A DNA stretch of 57,557 nucleotides from Candidatus Nanopelagicales bacterium. Its GTDB lineage: Bacteria > Actinomycetota > Actinomycetes > S36-B12. A program made the position numbers and the translations under genes. Where the stretch lies: assembly GCA_030827125.1 (NCBI GenBank), contig JAURFD010000014.1, positions 1-57,557 on the forward strand, written 5' to 3'. Shown one piece after another: positions 18,463 through 27,357 of this stretch. Below the pieces are notes generated by a model. It worked only from the letters and a program-made list of their open reading frames with translations. It ran no database searches and was not told the DNA's origin. Numbering within the stretch: position 1 is the stretch's first letter; each line of letters starts with the position of its first letter.

Positions 18463-19847
18463 GCGACGTCGATCCCCGTTCGCCGCGCGTACGACTCGAG
18501 GCCTTTTTCGACCAAGGCACCTTCACCCCGATCACTCCCGAGGACGATCGCGGTGTTCTCGTCGGCGTTGGTTCGGTCTACGGCACCGAGGTCGTTGCCT
18601 TCGCCACGGACCCCACGGTCCAGGGTGGCGCGATGGGCAATCTGGGGTGCCGCGCGATCGTGACGGCGTACGACCGGGCGTTTGCCGACTCGAGCCCGGT
18701 CGTCGGCATTTGGCACTCCGGTGGTGCGCGCTTGCGCGAAGGTGTTGCAAGCCTTGACGCGGTCGGACGCGTGTTCGCCGCGATGACGCGCATCTCGGGC
18801 AAGGTGCCACAGATCTCGGTCGTCCTCGGACCAGCCGCAGGCGGTGCCGCCTATGGGCCCGCGCTCACGGACATCGTCGTGCTCGGCCCGGAGGGACGCA
18901 TCTTCGTCACCGGCCCCGAGGTCATCCGCTCGGTGACCGGTGAGCAGGTCGACATGGAGCGCCTCGGCGGCGCCGACCCGCACGGTCGCCGAAGCGGTGT
19001 TGTCCACCGAGTCACCGACAGCGAGGCCGAGGCACTCGAGGAGGGCCGGCGTCTCGCCCTTCTGCTCGGCCGTCAAGGCTCCCTCGACATCGATGCGGTC
19101 CAGGATTGCAATCTTGCCGATCTTCTGCCGGAATCCTCCAAGCGTGCCTACGACGTACATCCGCTCGTGGAAGCCTTCCTCGACGAGGGCACGGCGTTCG
19201 AACTTCACGAGAAGTGGGCGCCCAACATCGTGACCACGCTCGGTCGACTCGGTGGACGCACGGTGGGTGTCGTGGCCAACAACCCGCTGCGACTCGGTGG
19301 CTGCCTGGACTCCTCCAGTGCAGAAAAGGCTGCGCGCTTCGTGCGAATGTGTGACGCGTTCGCGGTCCCGCTGGTCGTGCTCGTCGATGTGCCCGGCTAC
19401 CTGCCCGGCGTCGGCCAGGAGTGGGAGGGGGTCGTCCGCCGCGGCGCCAAACTGCTGCACGCGTTTGCCGAATGCGTGACTCCTCGCGTGACAGTCGTCA
19501 CGCGCAAGGCCTACGGCGGGGCGTTCGTCGCGATGAACTCTGCCTCGCTCGGCGCCACGCGCGTCTATGCCTGGCCCGGAGCTGAGGTTGCCGTCATGGG
19601 TTCGGTCGCGGCGATCCGTGTCCTGCATCGCCGACGTCTCGCGGAGGCGCCCGACCAAGAGTCGCGCGCCCAACTCGAGTTGGAGTTGGCTGCCGAGCAC
19701 GAAGTCATCTCTGGCGGGATTGGCCGCGCTATCGAGATGGGCGTCGTCGACGAGGTGGTCGAACCTGACCACACCCGCAGCACGGTCGCGCAGGTGCTCC
19801 TCGACACCCCCGGTGTCCGCGGCATCCACGGCAATATCCCGCTGTAG
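18459..19847 (+). CDS. Acyl-CoA carboxylase beta (carboxyltransferase) subunit, AccD6-like
   Basis: The 462-residue carboxyltransferase would transfer CO2 from biotin to acetyl- or propionyl-CoA. Crotonase-like halves are visible, with GGAMGNLGCRAIVTAYDRA, HSGGARLREGVASL and PAAGGAAYGPALTD in the N-half, and VDVPGYLPGVGQEWEGVVRRGAKLL and RKAYGGAFVAMNS in the C-half. Its place at the end of the fab operon equals accD6 of M. tuberculosis, which makes malonyl-CoA for fatty acid synthesis. The partner alpha subunit with biotin is not in this operon. It overlaps fabF by GTGA. Confidence 0.9.
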   Translation: MSDVDPRSPRVRLEAFFDQGTFTPITPEDDRGVLVGVGSVYGTEVVAFATDPTVQGGAMGNLGCRAIVTAYDRAFADSSPVVGIWHSGGARLREGVASLDAVGRVFAAMTRISGKVPQISVVLGPAAGGAAYGPALTDIVVLGPEGRIFVTGPEVIRSVTGEQVDMERLGGADPHGRRSGVVHRVTDSEAEALEEGRRLALLLGRQGSLDIDAVQDCNLADLLPESSKRAYDVHPLVEAFLDEGTAFELHEKWAPNIVTTLGRLGGRTVGVVANNPLRLGGCLDSSSAEKAARFVRMCDAFAVPLVVLVDVPGYLPGVGQEWEGVVRRGAKLLHAFAECVTPRVTVVTRKAYGGAFVAMNSASLGATRVYAWPGAEVAVMGSVAAIRVLHRRRLAEAPDQESRAQLELELAAEHEVISGGIGRAIEMGVVDEVVEPDHTRSTVAQVLLDTPGVRGIHGNIPL

Positions 19848-19896
19848 TCCCTCCCCACCGTTTCGCTCCGGCGAACGCCTGTGGTGGGATTCCTCC

Positions 19897-20778
19897 ATGA
19901 CAACGCTGCTTGACGCCCTATCCGACGCTCCCCTGCTTGGCGACGGTGCCATGGGGACAACACTTCAAGACCGCGGCAACGACGCGGGGGACGCGCCCGA
20001 ATTGTGGAATATCGAGCACGCTGACGTCATCACCACCATCTTCAACGAGTACGCCGATGCGGGCGCGCGACTCCTGACCACCAACACGTTCGGCGGCACG
20101 CGGGCTCGGCTGCAGATGCACGGGCTGGAGGATCGCGTCGAGGAGATCAATCGCGCCGCAGCCGAATTGGCCCGCGCCGTCGTCGATACCCGCGACGGCG
20201 TCTACGTCCTGGGCGATATCGGTCCGTCCGGCGAGTTGATGGAGCCGATGGGGGACCTGACCCCCGACGCCGCCCAGGAATTGTTCGCCGAGCAAATTCG
20301 CGGACTCGTGGCCGGCGGTGTCGATGCGATCTTGATCGAGACGATGAGTGATCTGTCAGAGATCGAGGCTGCGGTGTTGGCGGCGCGGGCCGAAGCCCCG
20401 GGTCTCCCCGTGCTCGCGACATTAAGCTTTGACACCAACCTCCGGACGATGATGGGGGTGTCCCCCGCGCTTGCCGTGACCACGCTGAGTGACCTCGGGG
20501 TTGATGTGATCGGCGCCAACTGCGGCCGCGGTCTGGATGAGATGCGGATCATCGCCGAACAACTCGTCGAGGCGCGCCCCGACGGCGTTCGCCTCATGGT
20601 TCAGTCCAATGCCGGCCTGCCGCGACTTGAGGGCGACAGTTTCGTCTTTGATGGCACTCCGGAGGAAATGGCCAAGTACGCCGTCGAGATGCGCGAACTC
20701 GGGTTCGACATCATCGGCGCCTGCTGCGGGTCCACCTCGGCACACATCGCCGCGATGCGCGCCGCCCTGTCGGCATAG
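19897..20778 (+). CDS. Homocysteine S-methyltransferase family protein (BHMT-like)
   Basis: This is a 293-residue TIM barrel of the Pfam S-methyltransferase family, equal to the N-terminal domain of MetH. The motif LLGDGAMGTTLQDRG opens it, TNTFGGTRARL follows, and the zinc cysteines are seen in GANCGRG and IGACCGSTSAHI. It would methylate homocysteine, or demethylate a donor such as betaine or glycine betaine, using Zn-activated thiol chemistry. No cobalamin-binding domain is attached and the donor is unknown. ATG at 19897 follows the accD stop by 49 bases, with an imperfect hairpin between (about 19853-19889). It may be read through from the fab operon. Confidence 0.85.
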   Translation: MTTLLDALSDAPLLGDGAMGTTLQDRGNDAGDAPELWNIEHADVITTIFNEYADAGARLLTTNTFGGTRARLQMHGLEDRVEEINRAAAELARAVVDTRDGVYVLGDIGPSGELMEPMGDLTPDAAQELFAEQIRGLVAGGVDAILIETMSDLSEIEAAVLAARAEAPGLPVLATLSFDTNLRTMMGVSPALAVTTLSDLGVDVIGANCGRGLDEMRIIAEQLVEARPDGVRLMVQSNAGLPRLEGDSFVFDGTPEEMAKYAVEMRELGFDIIGACCGSTSAHIAAMRAALSA

Positions 20779-20828
20779 GTCGGTCCTCCGCCACACACCG
20801 GCGCGCGACGCGGCCCCGAGCCGACGGT

Positions 20829-21368
20829 CTAGATGACCTGGTGCAGGACGCGGACCGGAGTGTCCTCGGTCGCGACGCGGTACGGCTCGAGCTCGGCATC
20901 CCACGACGTCCCGAGGAGGTAGGCGATGCCATCGACAAGATCCGCGCCACTGGATGCGGCTCCGGCGACGGCCGCTCGCAAACGGTCCTCCGACACGAGG
21001 ATGTCGCCATGGACGCCGATCGTCGCGCGATGGAGCCCGAGGGTCGGAGTGACGGCGTACCGCTCACCCTCGCGGCCGGTCGAGGGCTCCTCGACCACCT
21101 CGAAGTACAGATCAGGAATCGTGCGCAGTGCGCTAGCCAGGCGCGACCCCAGTCCGGGTCGGCCGGTCCACGGCATCTCCGAGCGCAGTGTTGGCGGCGC
21201 AACAGGCTGCGGCTGCCAATCCAGCCGCACCTGGGCGTCGAGCACCGACGCGAGAGCCCACTCGATATGGGGGGCGAGTGCTCGGGTGGCGGAGTGCACA
21301 AAGACATAGCCCTGGGCGCGCCCAGAGCCCGTCGAGGCCGGTACGGCCGACGGCGGCAATGCAGTCAT
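20829..21368 (-). CDS. DUF3145 family protein
   Basis: The 179-residue protein has GYVFVHSATRALAPHIEWALASVL, then TIPDLYFEVVEEPSTGREGERYAVTPTLG and a C-terminal AYLLGTSWDAELEPYR. This is the actinobacterial DUF3145 family, typically encoded right after the fabD-fabH-acp-fabF(-accD) cluster (SCO2391 in S. coelicolor). The function is unknown. ATG at 21368 is preferred because AAGGAGGT sits 8 bases upstream. It is convergent with the methyltransferase gene. Confidence 0.88.
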   Translation of the reverse strand: MTALPPSAVPASTGSGRAQGYVFVHSATRALAPHIEWALASVLDAQVRLDWQPQPVAPPTLRSEMPWTGRPGLGSRLASALRTIPDLYFEVVEEPSTGREGERYAVTPTLGLHRATIGVHGDILVSEDRLRAAVAGAASSGADLVDGIAYLLGTSWDAELEPYRVATEDTPVRVLHQVI

Positions 21369-21517
21369 TCCACTGACCTCCTTCGTGAGGGTCGCCTTCC
21401 CCTGCGTCCTCACCAGCGGTCTGTGGTGTTCCCACCCTAGACCTTCCGCCCCGGGGATGCCGGTATTGGGTAGGCTCCCGACACGCCCGAAGAGCGGGCT
21501 CGCCGAGGAGGAAACCC

Positions 21518-22117
21518 ATGGCCATCAGCCAGCCCGCCGTCATCGCCGATGTTTGGAGCACTCGCGCGACGACCGCCGCCGGCCACCTCGCCCGCCAGGC
21601 CACCTTGGTCGTGGGTGCGGCGGCGTTCGTGGGTCTCGCCGCCCAGATCGCGATCCCCCTTCCCTTCACGCCGGTCCCCCTCACCCTGCAGACCTTCGCG
21701 GTACTCCTCGCCGGCGCGGCTCTGGGCTCGCTACGCGGGGTCCTCGCCATGACCTTGTACGCCGCAGCCGGCATCGCTGGCGTGCCGTGGTTCGCCGAGG
21801 GCAGCTCCGGGTTCGCCATGCCGTCGTTCGGCTACATCGTGGGCTTCATCGTCGCGGCGGGCCTAGTCGGCCGCATCGCCCAGAACGGCGCCACACGCTC
21901 CGTCTGGAGCACCGCCGGTCTCATGGTCGTCGGCAATCTCACCATCTACGTCGTGGGTGTGACCTGGCTGAAGTTCGCCATCGACTCCACCTGGGCGACC
22001 GCGCTGCAACTGGGCGTCGCGCCGTTCCTCATCGGCGACCTCGTCAAGATCGCTCTCGCGGCAGGACTGCTGCCACTCACCTGGGCCGGCCTCAAGCGCG
22101 CCCGACTGCTGGACTGA
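21518..22117 (+). CDS. bioY: Biotin transporter BioY (ECF S-component)
   Basis: The 199-residue membrane protein has six hydrophobic segments. It carries the family motifs IPLPFTPVPLTLQTFAVLLAG and GVPWFAEGSSG-AMPSFGYIVGF. BioY binds biotin and imports it alone or with the EcfAT module, which is not present here. Its position beside biotin-dependent carboxylase genes (accD upstream, the 25-29 kb carboxylase downstream) fits the demand for biotin. GAGGAGGAAACCC precedes the ATG. Confidence 0.93.
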   Translation: MAISQPAVIADVWSTRATTAAGHLARQATLVVGAAAFVGLAAQIAIPLPFTPVPLTLQTFAVLLAGAALGSLRGVLAMTLYAAAGIAGVPWFAEGSSGFAMPSFGYIVGFIVAAGLVGRIAQNGATRSVWSTAGLMVVGNLTIYVVGVTWLKFAIDSTWATALQLGVAPFLIGDLVKIALAAGLLPLTWAGLKRARLLD

Positions 22118-22203
22118 GCAACGCACAACCGTCGCTCGCGCTGACGGCCCCTAGCCATTCGGCGCGGCCGCTCCGTCGATCCTTTGGCTCAGCTGTATCC
22201 GCC

Positions 22204-22956
22204 CTACGGTGCAGCGTCCGCCACCCGCGCGGCGGTGTCCGGGTCGGCGAACGATGCGACGGTGGCCGCGGTCTCCGCCTCGATCGCGGCGGCGATCTCA
22301 TGCATGGCCACCTGAGTCATCACCCGGCGCAGGTCGGCCACGGATCGCGCCGAGAGCCCGGCAATGTGCTCGGCCACCTCCAGTGCCCTGGCCAACATCT
22401 CGCCATCAGGCACGCGCCACTGCGCGATGCCCCAGTCCAGCATCTGCGCGGAGTCGACCCGCTCTCCCATGAGCAGCAGACGTCGAGCCCGTCCCGGTCC
22501 CACCGTGCGCGGCAGCAGGCTGGTGATGCCGCCGGTGACGAAGAGCCCGAGGCCCATTTCGGGGAAGAACCCGCGCGCCGATTCGCCAACCACCACAAGA
22601 TCGCAGTTGAGGACCCACTCGAAGCCGCCACCGACCGCCCAGCCATGCACGGCACCCACGATGGGTACGCGCCCGAACATCATCTCCTTGGTGACCTGCT
22701 GCAGTGCGTCGATGTACGCCACGAGGGTCTCGCGATCGCGAGTCTGCTCGGAATACTCGTGCAGATCATCGCCCGCGCAGAAGGCGCGTCCGGCACCGGT
22801 GAGAACGATGACGCGCACCTCAGGGGTGGCGTTAGCCTCCTTCACGGCCGCCGCGAACTCCTCCACGAGCGGACCGGTGATGGCATTCAGTCTCTCGGGA
22901 CGGTTCAACGTGATGATCCGCACCGCACCGCGATCTTCGACAAGCACTGGGGACAT
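22204..22956 (-). CDS. Enoyl-CoA hydratase/isomerase family protein
   Basis: This crotonase-fold protein (250 aa) has NRPERLNAI, the oxyanion loop motif FCAGDDLHEY and GWAVGGGFEWVLNCDLVV with a FFPEMGLGL segment. The usual second catalytic Glu position is only partly recognisable, so hydratase versus isomerase or hydrolase activity is open. It is the last gene of the acyl-CoA operon, 20 bases after the PaaK-like ligase. GGAAGGAAG precedes its ATG. In a leucine-type pathway it would act on 3-methylglutaconyl-CoA; that is inference from neighbours. Confidence 0.85.
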   Translation of the reverse strand: MSPVLVEDRGAVRIITLNRPERLNAITGPLVEEFAAAVKEANATPEVRVIVLTGAGRAFCAGDDLHEYSEQTRDRETLVAYIDALQQVTKEMMFGRVPIVGAVHGWAVGGGFEWVLNCDLVVVGESARGFFPEMGLGLFVTGGITSLLPRTVGPGRARRLLLMGERVDSAQMLDWGIAQWRVPDGEMLARALEVAEHIAGLSARSVADLRRVMTQVAMHEIAAAIEAETAATVASFADPDTAARVADAAP

Positions 22957-22976
22957 GGTGGCTCTTCCTTCCGTGG

Positions 22977-24269
22977 CTAGTCGCGTACGACGCGACGGGT
23001 CTTGCCTTCGGTGCGAGGCAGGCTGCCGTAGGGCAGCACCGTAACCTCAGTCGTGACACGCAGATCCCTGCGGGCGGCCTGCTCGATGCGTGAGCGAACG
23101 ACCTCGCTCGACGATGCCGGGACCCGGGCCATCTCGACATCTAGGGGCAGCCGGTCGTAGGGACCGGGCCCTGTTAAGCGGATGCGGTATTCACCGGAGA
23201 GATCCGGGTCGGCCGTGACCAGTGCGGCCACCGACGTCGGGAAGACGTTGACGCCGCGGACGACCACCATGTCGTCGGCCCGCCCCGTGACGCGGAAGCG
23301 AGGTGCGGTGCGACCGCAGGCGCATGAGTCCACCGACTCCAGCGTGATGAGGTCACCGGTGCGGAACCGCACCAGGGGCTGGCACTCGCGTGCCAGGTGG
23401 GTGAGGACAAGTTCGCCGCTGGCGCCCTCGGCCCACTCCAGCACATCGCCCGTGGCGGGGTCGATCAACTCCGGATGGAGCACATCGAGGGCCATGAAGT
23501 GCAAGGCGTCCTGGTCTTCGCACTGTCCGGCGAAGTTGCACATGACATCGGTCACTCCATAGTTGCTGTTGCGGGCAGCGAAACCCCAGGTCTCCTCCAA
23601 CCGCTGCCGGAAGCCCGGCGCATCCAACGCGGCCTCTCCCCCGAACAGCCCCAGCCGCAGACCCAGAGTTCGCGGCTCAATGCCCTCCTCGTGCAGGACC
23701 TGCTCGAGCACCGCCGGATAACTCGGTGTGCAACTGATCGCGGTGATCCCAAGGTCACGGATAGTCCGCATCAGCATGCCGGGGTTGCCCACCCCGAAGG
23801 GAACCACCGCGGCACCGACGGCTTCCAAGGTGGCATGGTCGGTGTAGCCGCCCATCCACATCTGGTAGTTCAGGCAGTGCACGACGATGTCGTCCGGCCG
23901 CAGACCCGCCGACCGCTGGGCGCGGGCGCCGATGAGTGCCGTCTGTTCGGCATCGGCCGCGGACAGCGCGAGATTCATCGCCTCCCCGGTCGTGCCGCCG
24001 GTCCGATGGATACGGCGAATGTGCGAGCGGTCGGTCGCGACGTACGCACCGAAGGGTGGGTTCTCGCGCTGAGACGCACGAAGCATGTCCTTGTCGATCA
24101 GCGGGAGCGTCGGCAGATCCTCCAGCCGTTCCGGTGGCCGCTGACCCTCCCAGGTCTCACCGAGGAGACCGGAATGCGTTGTGACGTAATCACGCTGAGA
24201 CAGCCACAGCGTCGCACGATGCTCGGCGAGATCGGCGAGTGGAGCGAAGTCGGCGTCAGAGATCAGCAT
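22977..24269 (-). CDS. Phenylacetate-CoA ligase-like AMP-forming ligase
   Basis: This is a PaaK-type adenylate-forming enzyme (430 aa). The P-loop is RTGGTTGEAM (about 89-98), the adenine/acid region is NSNYGVTDVMC, the hinge FRTGDLITLE precedes a Cys pair (SCACG), then GRADDMVVVRGVNVFP and the C-terminal RTEGKTRRVVRD with the adenylation lysine. It would form an aryl- or acyl-CoA thioester. The start overlaps the dehydrogenase stop as TGATG, so it is coupled to it. The substrate is unknown. A CoA ligase here, in place of an HMG-CoA lyase, sets this operon apart from standard leucine-degradation clusters. Confidence 0.85.
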   Translation of the reverse strand: MLISDADFAPLADLAEHRATLWLSQRDYVTTHSGLLGETWEGQRPPERLEDLPTLPLIDKDMLRASQRENPPFGAYVATDRSHIRRIHRTGGTTGEAMNLALSAADAEQTALIGARAQRSAGLRPDDIVVHCLNYQMWMGGYTDHATLEAVGAAVVPFGVGNPGMLMRTIRDLGITAISCTPSYPAVLEQVLHEEGIEPRTLGLRLGLFGGEAALDAPGFRQRLEETWGFAARNSNYGVTDVMCNFAGQCEDQDALHFMALDVLHPELIDPATGDVLEWAEGASGELVLTHLARECQPLVRFRTGDLITLESVDSCACGRTAPRFRVTGRADDMVVVRGVNVFPTSVAALVTADPDLSGEYRIRLTGPGPYDRLPLDVEMARVPASSSEVVRSRIEQAARRDLRVTTEVTVLPYGSLPRTEGKTRRVVRD

Positions 24270-25423
24270 CAGCGCCCGAGTCCGAGTTCACGCGCGATGA
24301 GCATCCGCTGCACCTCGTTGGTGCCCTCACCGATCTCCAGGACCTTGCAGTCCCGCCAGAAGCGAGCGACGGCGTACTCGTTCATGAAGCCGTATCCCCC
24401 AAAAATCTGCGTGGCCCAACGGGCGTTCTCGACCGCCGCGTCGCTCGCATGCAGTTTGGCGATCGCCGCCTGCTTCTTGAAGGGCTCTCCAGCGAGCATG
24501 CGTGACCCGGCGTCGTAGTAGGCCACTCTCGCGGTGTGGGCGCGCACTTCCATGTCGGCCACCATGAAGTCAAGAGATTGGTACGCCTCCAGCGGCTTGC
24601 CGAAGGCGTGTCGCTCGTGAAGGTAGCGCACCGACTCATCGACGCACCCCTGCGCCAGGCCCACCGAGAGCGCCGCGATCGCGATGCGCCCCTCATCGAG
24701 AATCTGCAGGAACTGGGCATATCCACGACCCCGCTCACCGAGCAGGTTGGACGCGGGGACACGACAGTCGACGAAGCCCAACTCGTGGGTGTCGGAGGAG
24801 TTCCAGCCCACCTTGGAGTAGGGCTCCGAGACCGTGAACCCCGGCGTCCCGGACGGCACGATGATCGTCGACAACTCCGGTCGGCCGGCGTCGTCCCGGC
24901 CCGTGACCGCCAGGACCGTCACGAAACCGGTGATCTGCGTCCCCGAGTTCGTGATGAATGACTTGGTCCCGTTGATGACCCACTCGTCACCATCGAGGAC
25001 CGCGGTTGTGCGCGCAGCTCCCGCATCGGTGCCACCTCCGGGCTCGGTGAGCCCGAATCCCGCCAGCATCTCGCCCGATGTGAGGCGCGGCAACCATGTG
25101 GCCTTCTGCTCGTCAGTGCCAAAGCGATAGATCGGCATCGCGCCGAGTGACACCGCCGCTTCCAGGGTGATCGCGACGGACGAGTCCACGCGAGCCAACT
25201 CCTCGAGGGCAAGGCACAGCGCGAAGTAGTCCCCACCCATGCCGCCGAACTCTTCGGGGAAGGGCAGGCCGAACAGGCCCATCTCCCCCATCCGACGGAC
25301 AACGTCGTAGGGGAAGGTGTGCGCCTCGTAATGCTCAGCGGCCACGGGAGCCACCACATCTCGGGCGAACGCCTCGACCGACTTGCGCAGGTCCTCATAG
25401 TCCGAACTCAAGCGGTGATCCAT
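24269..25423 (-). CDS. Acyl-CoA dehydrogenase
   Basis: This is an FAD flavoenzyme of 384 residues that introduces an alpha,beta double bond in an acyl-CoA. It has GLTEPGGGTDAG, YSKVGWNSSDTHEL, GGYGFMNEYAVARFWRD and the catalytic Glu E366 in LEIGEGTNEVQR (the MCAD-type position). Position next to a methylcrotonyl-type carboxylase suggests isovaleryl-CoA or another branched substrate, like FadE19 in mycobacteria. GGAGGAGG, within the end of the upstream carboxylase gene, serves as ribosome site; the gap is only 2 bases. Confidence 0.92.
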   Translation of the reverse strand: MDHRLSSDYEDLRKSVEAFARDVVAPVAAEHYEAHTFPYDVVRRMGEMGLFGLPFPEEFGGMGGDYFALCLALEELARVDSSVAITLEAAVSLGAMPIYRFGTDEQKATWLPRLTSGEMLAGFGLTEPGGGTDAGAARTTAVLDGDEWVINGTKSFITNSGTQITGFVTVLAVTGRDDAGRPELSTIIVPSGTPGFTVSEPYSKVGWNSSDTHELGFVDCRVPASNLLGERGRGYAQFLQILDEGRIAIAALSVGLAQGCVDESVRYLHERHAFGKPLEAYQSLDFMVADMEVRAHTARVAYYDAGSRMLAGEPFKKQAAIAKLHASDAAVENARWATQIFGGYGFMNEYAVARFWRDCKVLEIGEGTNEVQRMLIARELGLGR

Positions 25424-25425
25424 GG

Positions 25426-27357
25426 TCAGTCCTCCTCCGTGAGGGGTTCGAGTGCGACGAGTGCGTCATGTCGCGCCACCGTGTTGCCCAGCACCGCGTG
25501 AACCTCAGCGACGCGGGCGCGCCACGGCGCTCGCAGGGCGTGCTCCATCTTCATCGCCTCGATAACGACGACCGGTGACCCTTCGGCCACCATGTCCCCG
25601 ACCTGCACGGGGAGGTCGATGACCGTGCCGGGCATGGGACTGCGCGCCAGCCAATGGCCCGCGGCAGCACCGGCGTCGACGCGGCCCCGCAGCGTGCGAT
25701 CGAGGGGCCGGCGCACGTCGACCTCCCGATGGCCGAACTCAGGGGCATGGATCCACGCCGTCCCGTCGTCCAAGTCCGCGGTGAAATCACTCGGCAGGTC
25801 GACCGGCCGCCGCCGCGTCGTGTCATCGACATCCAGGCGAAGTCCATGGCCTTCGACATAGACGCGGACATCGCGCCCATCGATCTGCCAACGCAGTGGC
25901 GCGGGGCTGCCTAGCCGCCAGGAGTCACCGGCGTGCCATGTCGAATCGGAGGCGATCGGCAGGAGGGCTGAGGCGGTAAGGGCCACGATGTCAGCATCGA
26001 CCGACGGGGCCGGGTAGGCAAGGCGCTGGAGGGTCCCGGTGTCCATCGCACCGCTGATGACCGAATCCTCGTTCGTGAGCCACCTCAGGTAGTCGATGTT
26101 CGAGGCAACGCCGAGCAGCACCGTCCGGGACAGGCCTTCCGAGAGGTCCGCGAGCGCCTGCTGCCGGGTCGGTGCATGAGCGATGACCTTGGCGAGCATC
26201 GGATCGTACGCCGAACTGATCTCCAAGCCGGTCTCGATGCCGGCATCGGTGCGCACTCCCAGGGCCGGTTGCCACCGCCGCACGCGACCACCGGTGGGCA
26301 TGAAGTCCTGCGAGGGATCCTCCGCGTAGACACGCCCCTCGACAGCGTGGCCGTCGATTGTGACGCCATCTTGGCCGAAGGAGAGCACCTCGCCCGCGGC
26401 GACCCTGAGCTGCCATTCCACCAAATCCAGACCGGTGACCATCTCCGTCACCGGATGCTCCACCTGCAGGCGCGTGTTCATCTCCAGGAAGGCGAAGTCT
26501 CCCGGGGAATCTCCCGGGACGACGTACTCGACCGTGCCGGCGTTGACGTAGCCCACCGCCTCCGCCAGCCGCACCGCCGAGGCGCACAGTTCAGTGCGTG
26601 CGCCGTCGTCGAGGAAGGCCGAGGGCGCCTCCTCGATGACCTTCTGGTGCCGGCGCTGCAGGGTGCACTCGCGCTCGCCGAGGTGAACGACGTGCCCGTG
26701 GGCATCCGCGAGAACCTGCACCTCGATGTGCCGCGGCCGGGTGACGAAGTGCTCGACCAGCAGCGCATCATCACCGAAGGACGCCCGCGCCTCACGACGC
26801 GCACTGACGATGGCCTGCTCAATCTGCTCGGCCTCGTCAATGACGCGCATCCCCTTGCCGCCACCCCCGGCCGCTGGCTTCAGCAAGGCGGGGAATCCCA
26901 CCTCGAGCACGGCTTGGGCTACGGCAGCATCGTCCATGCCAACGTCGTGACGTCCGGGCACCACGGGAACACCGGCGGCGATCGCCGCCTGCTTGGCCGC
27001 GATCTTGTCGCCCATCCGCGCAATCACATCGGCCGGCGGCCCGATGAAGGTGACGCCAGCCTCCCCACAAGCGCGGGCCAATCGCGGATCCTCCGACAAG
27101 AACCCGTAGCCGGGATGAATCGCCTGTGCACCGCTGAACAGCGCAGCGTCAAGGATGCGTTCGGGATTGAGATAGCTCTCGCGCGCCGTGGTCGGCCCAA
27201 TGTGAACGGCAGCATCAGCGTTGCGCACATGCGGGGCATTGGCGTCGGCATCGCTATAGACGGCAATGGACCGAATGCCCATCCGGCGCAGCGTCCCGAT
27301 GATCCGCATGGCGATCTCGCCCCGATTGGCGATGAGGACGGAATCGAACACGGCCAT
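25426..27357 (-). CDS. Acyl-CoA carboxylase alpha subunit (biotin carboxylase + BCCP), AccA1/MccA-like
   Basis: The 643-residue subunit carboxylates its own biotin with ATP and bicarbonate. It has biotin carboxylase at residues 1-450 (IANRGEIAMRII, GGGGKGMRVI ATP loop, EMNTRLQVEHPVTE), a middle BT-like region, and a C-terminal biotinyl domain with SPMPGTV and EAMKMEH carrying the modified lysine. The beta subunit is the upstream gene. Together with the acyl-CoA dehydrogenase it looks like methylcrotonyl-CoA carboxylase (AccA1/AccD1), though geranyl-CoA carboxylase is possible. ATG at 27357 shares one base with the upstream stop (TGATG); GTG at 27360 would add one codon. Confidence 0.93.
   Translation of the reverse strand: MAVFDSVLIANRGEIAMRIIGTLRRMGIRSIAVYSDADANAPHVRNADAAVHIGPTTARESYLNPERILDAALFSGAQAIHPGYGFLSEDPRLARACGEAGVTFIGPPADVIARMGDKIAAKQAAIAAGVPVVPGRHDVGMDDAAVAQAVLEVGFPALLKPAAGGGGKGMRVIDEAEQIEQAIVSARREARASFGDDALLVEHFVTRPRHIEVQVLADAHGHVVHLGERECTLQRRHQKVIEEAPSAFLDDGARTELCASAVRLAEAVGYVNAGTVEYVVPGDSPGDFAFLEMNTRLQVEHPVTEMVTGLDLVEWQLRVAAGEVLSFGQDGVTIDGHAVEGRVYAEDPSQDFMPTGGRVRRWQPALGVRTDAGIETGLEISSAYDPMLAKVIAHAPTRQQALADLSEGLSRTVLLGVASNIDYLRWLTNEDSVISGAMDTGTLQRLAYPAPSVDADIVALTASALLPIASDSTWHAGDSWRLGSPAPLRWQIDGRDVRVYVEGHGLRLDVDDTTRRRPVDLPSDFTADLDDGTAWIHAPEFGHREVDVRRPLDRTLRGRVDAGAAAGHWLARSPMPGTVIDLPVQVGDMVAEGSPVVVIEAMKMEHALRAPWRARVAEVHAVLGNTVARHDALVALEPLTEED

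Noticed and set aside
19848-19896. A cobalamin or SAM riboswitch before the homocysteine methyltransferase
   Set aside because: The gap is only 49 bases and shows just one imperfect hairpin, too short for a known aptamer.
18327-19952. 541-residue reading on the minus strand opposite accD
   Set aside because: The + strand reading is a clear carboxyltransferase within an operon. The antisense product has no recognisable domain and spans its flanks.
22118-22203. An extra small gene between bioY and the hydratase
   Set aside because: The 86 bases have no start with a ribosome site in either direction. It is an intergenic space between convergent genes.
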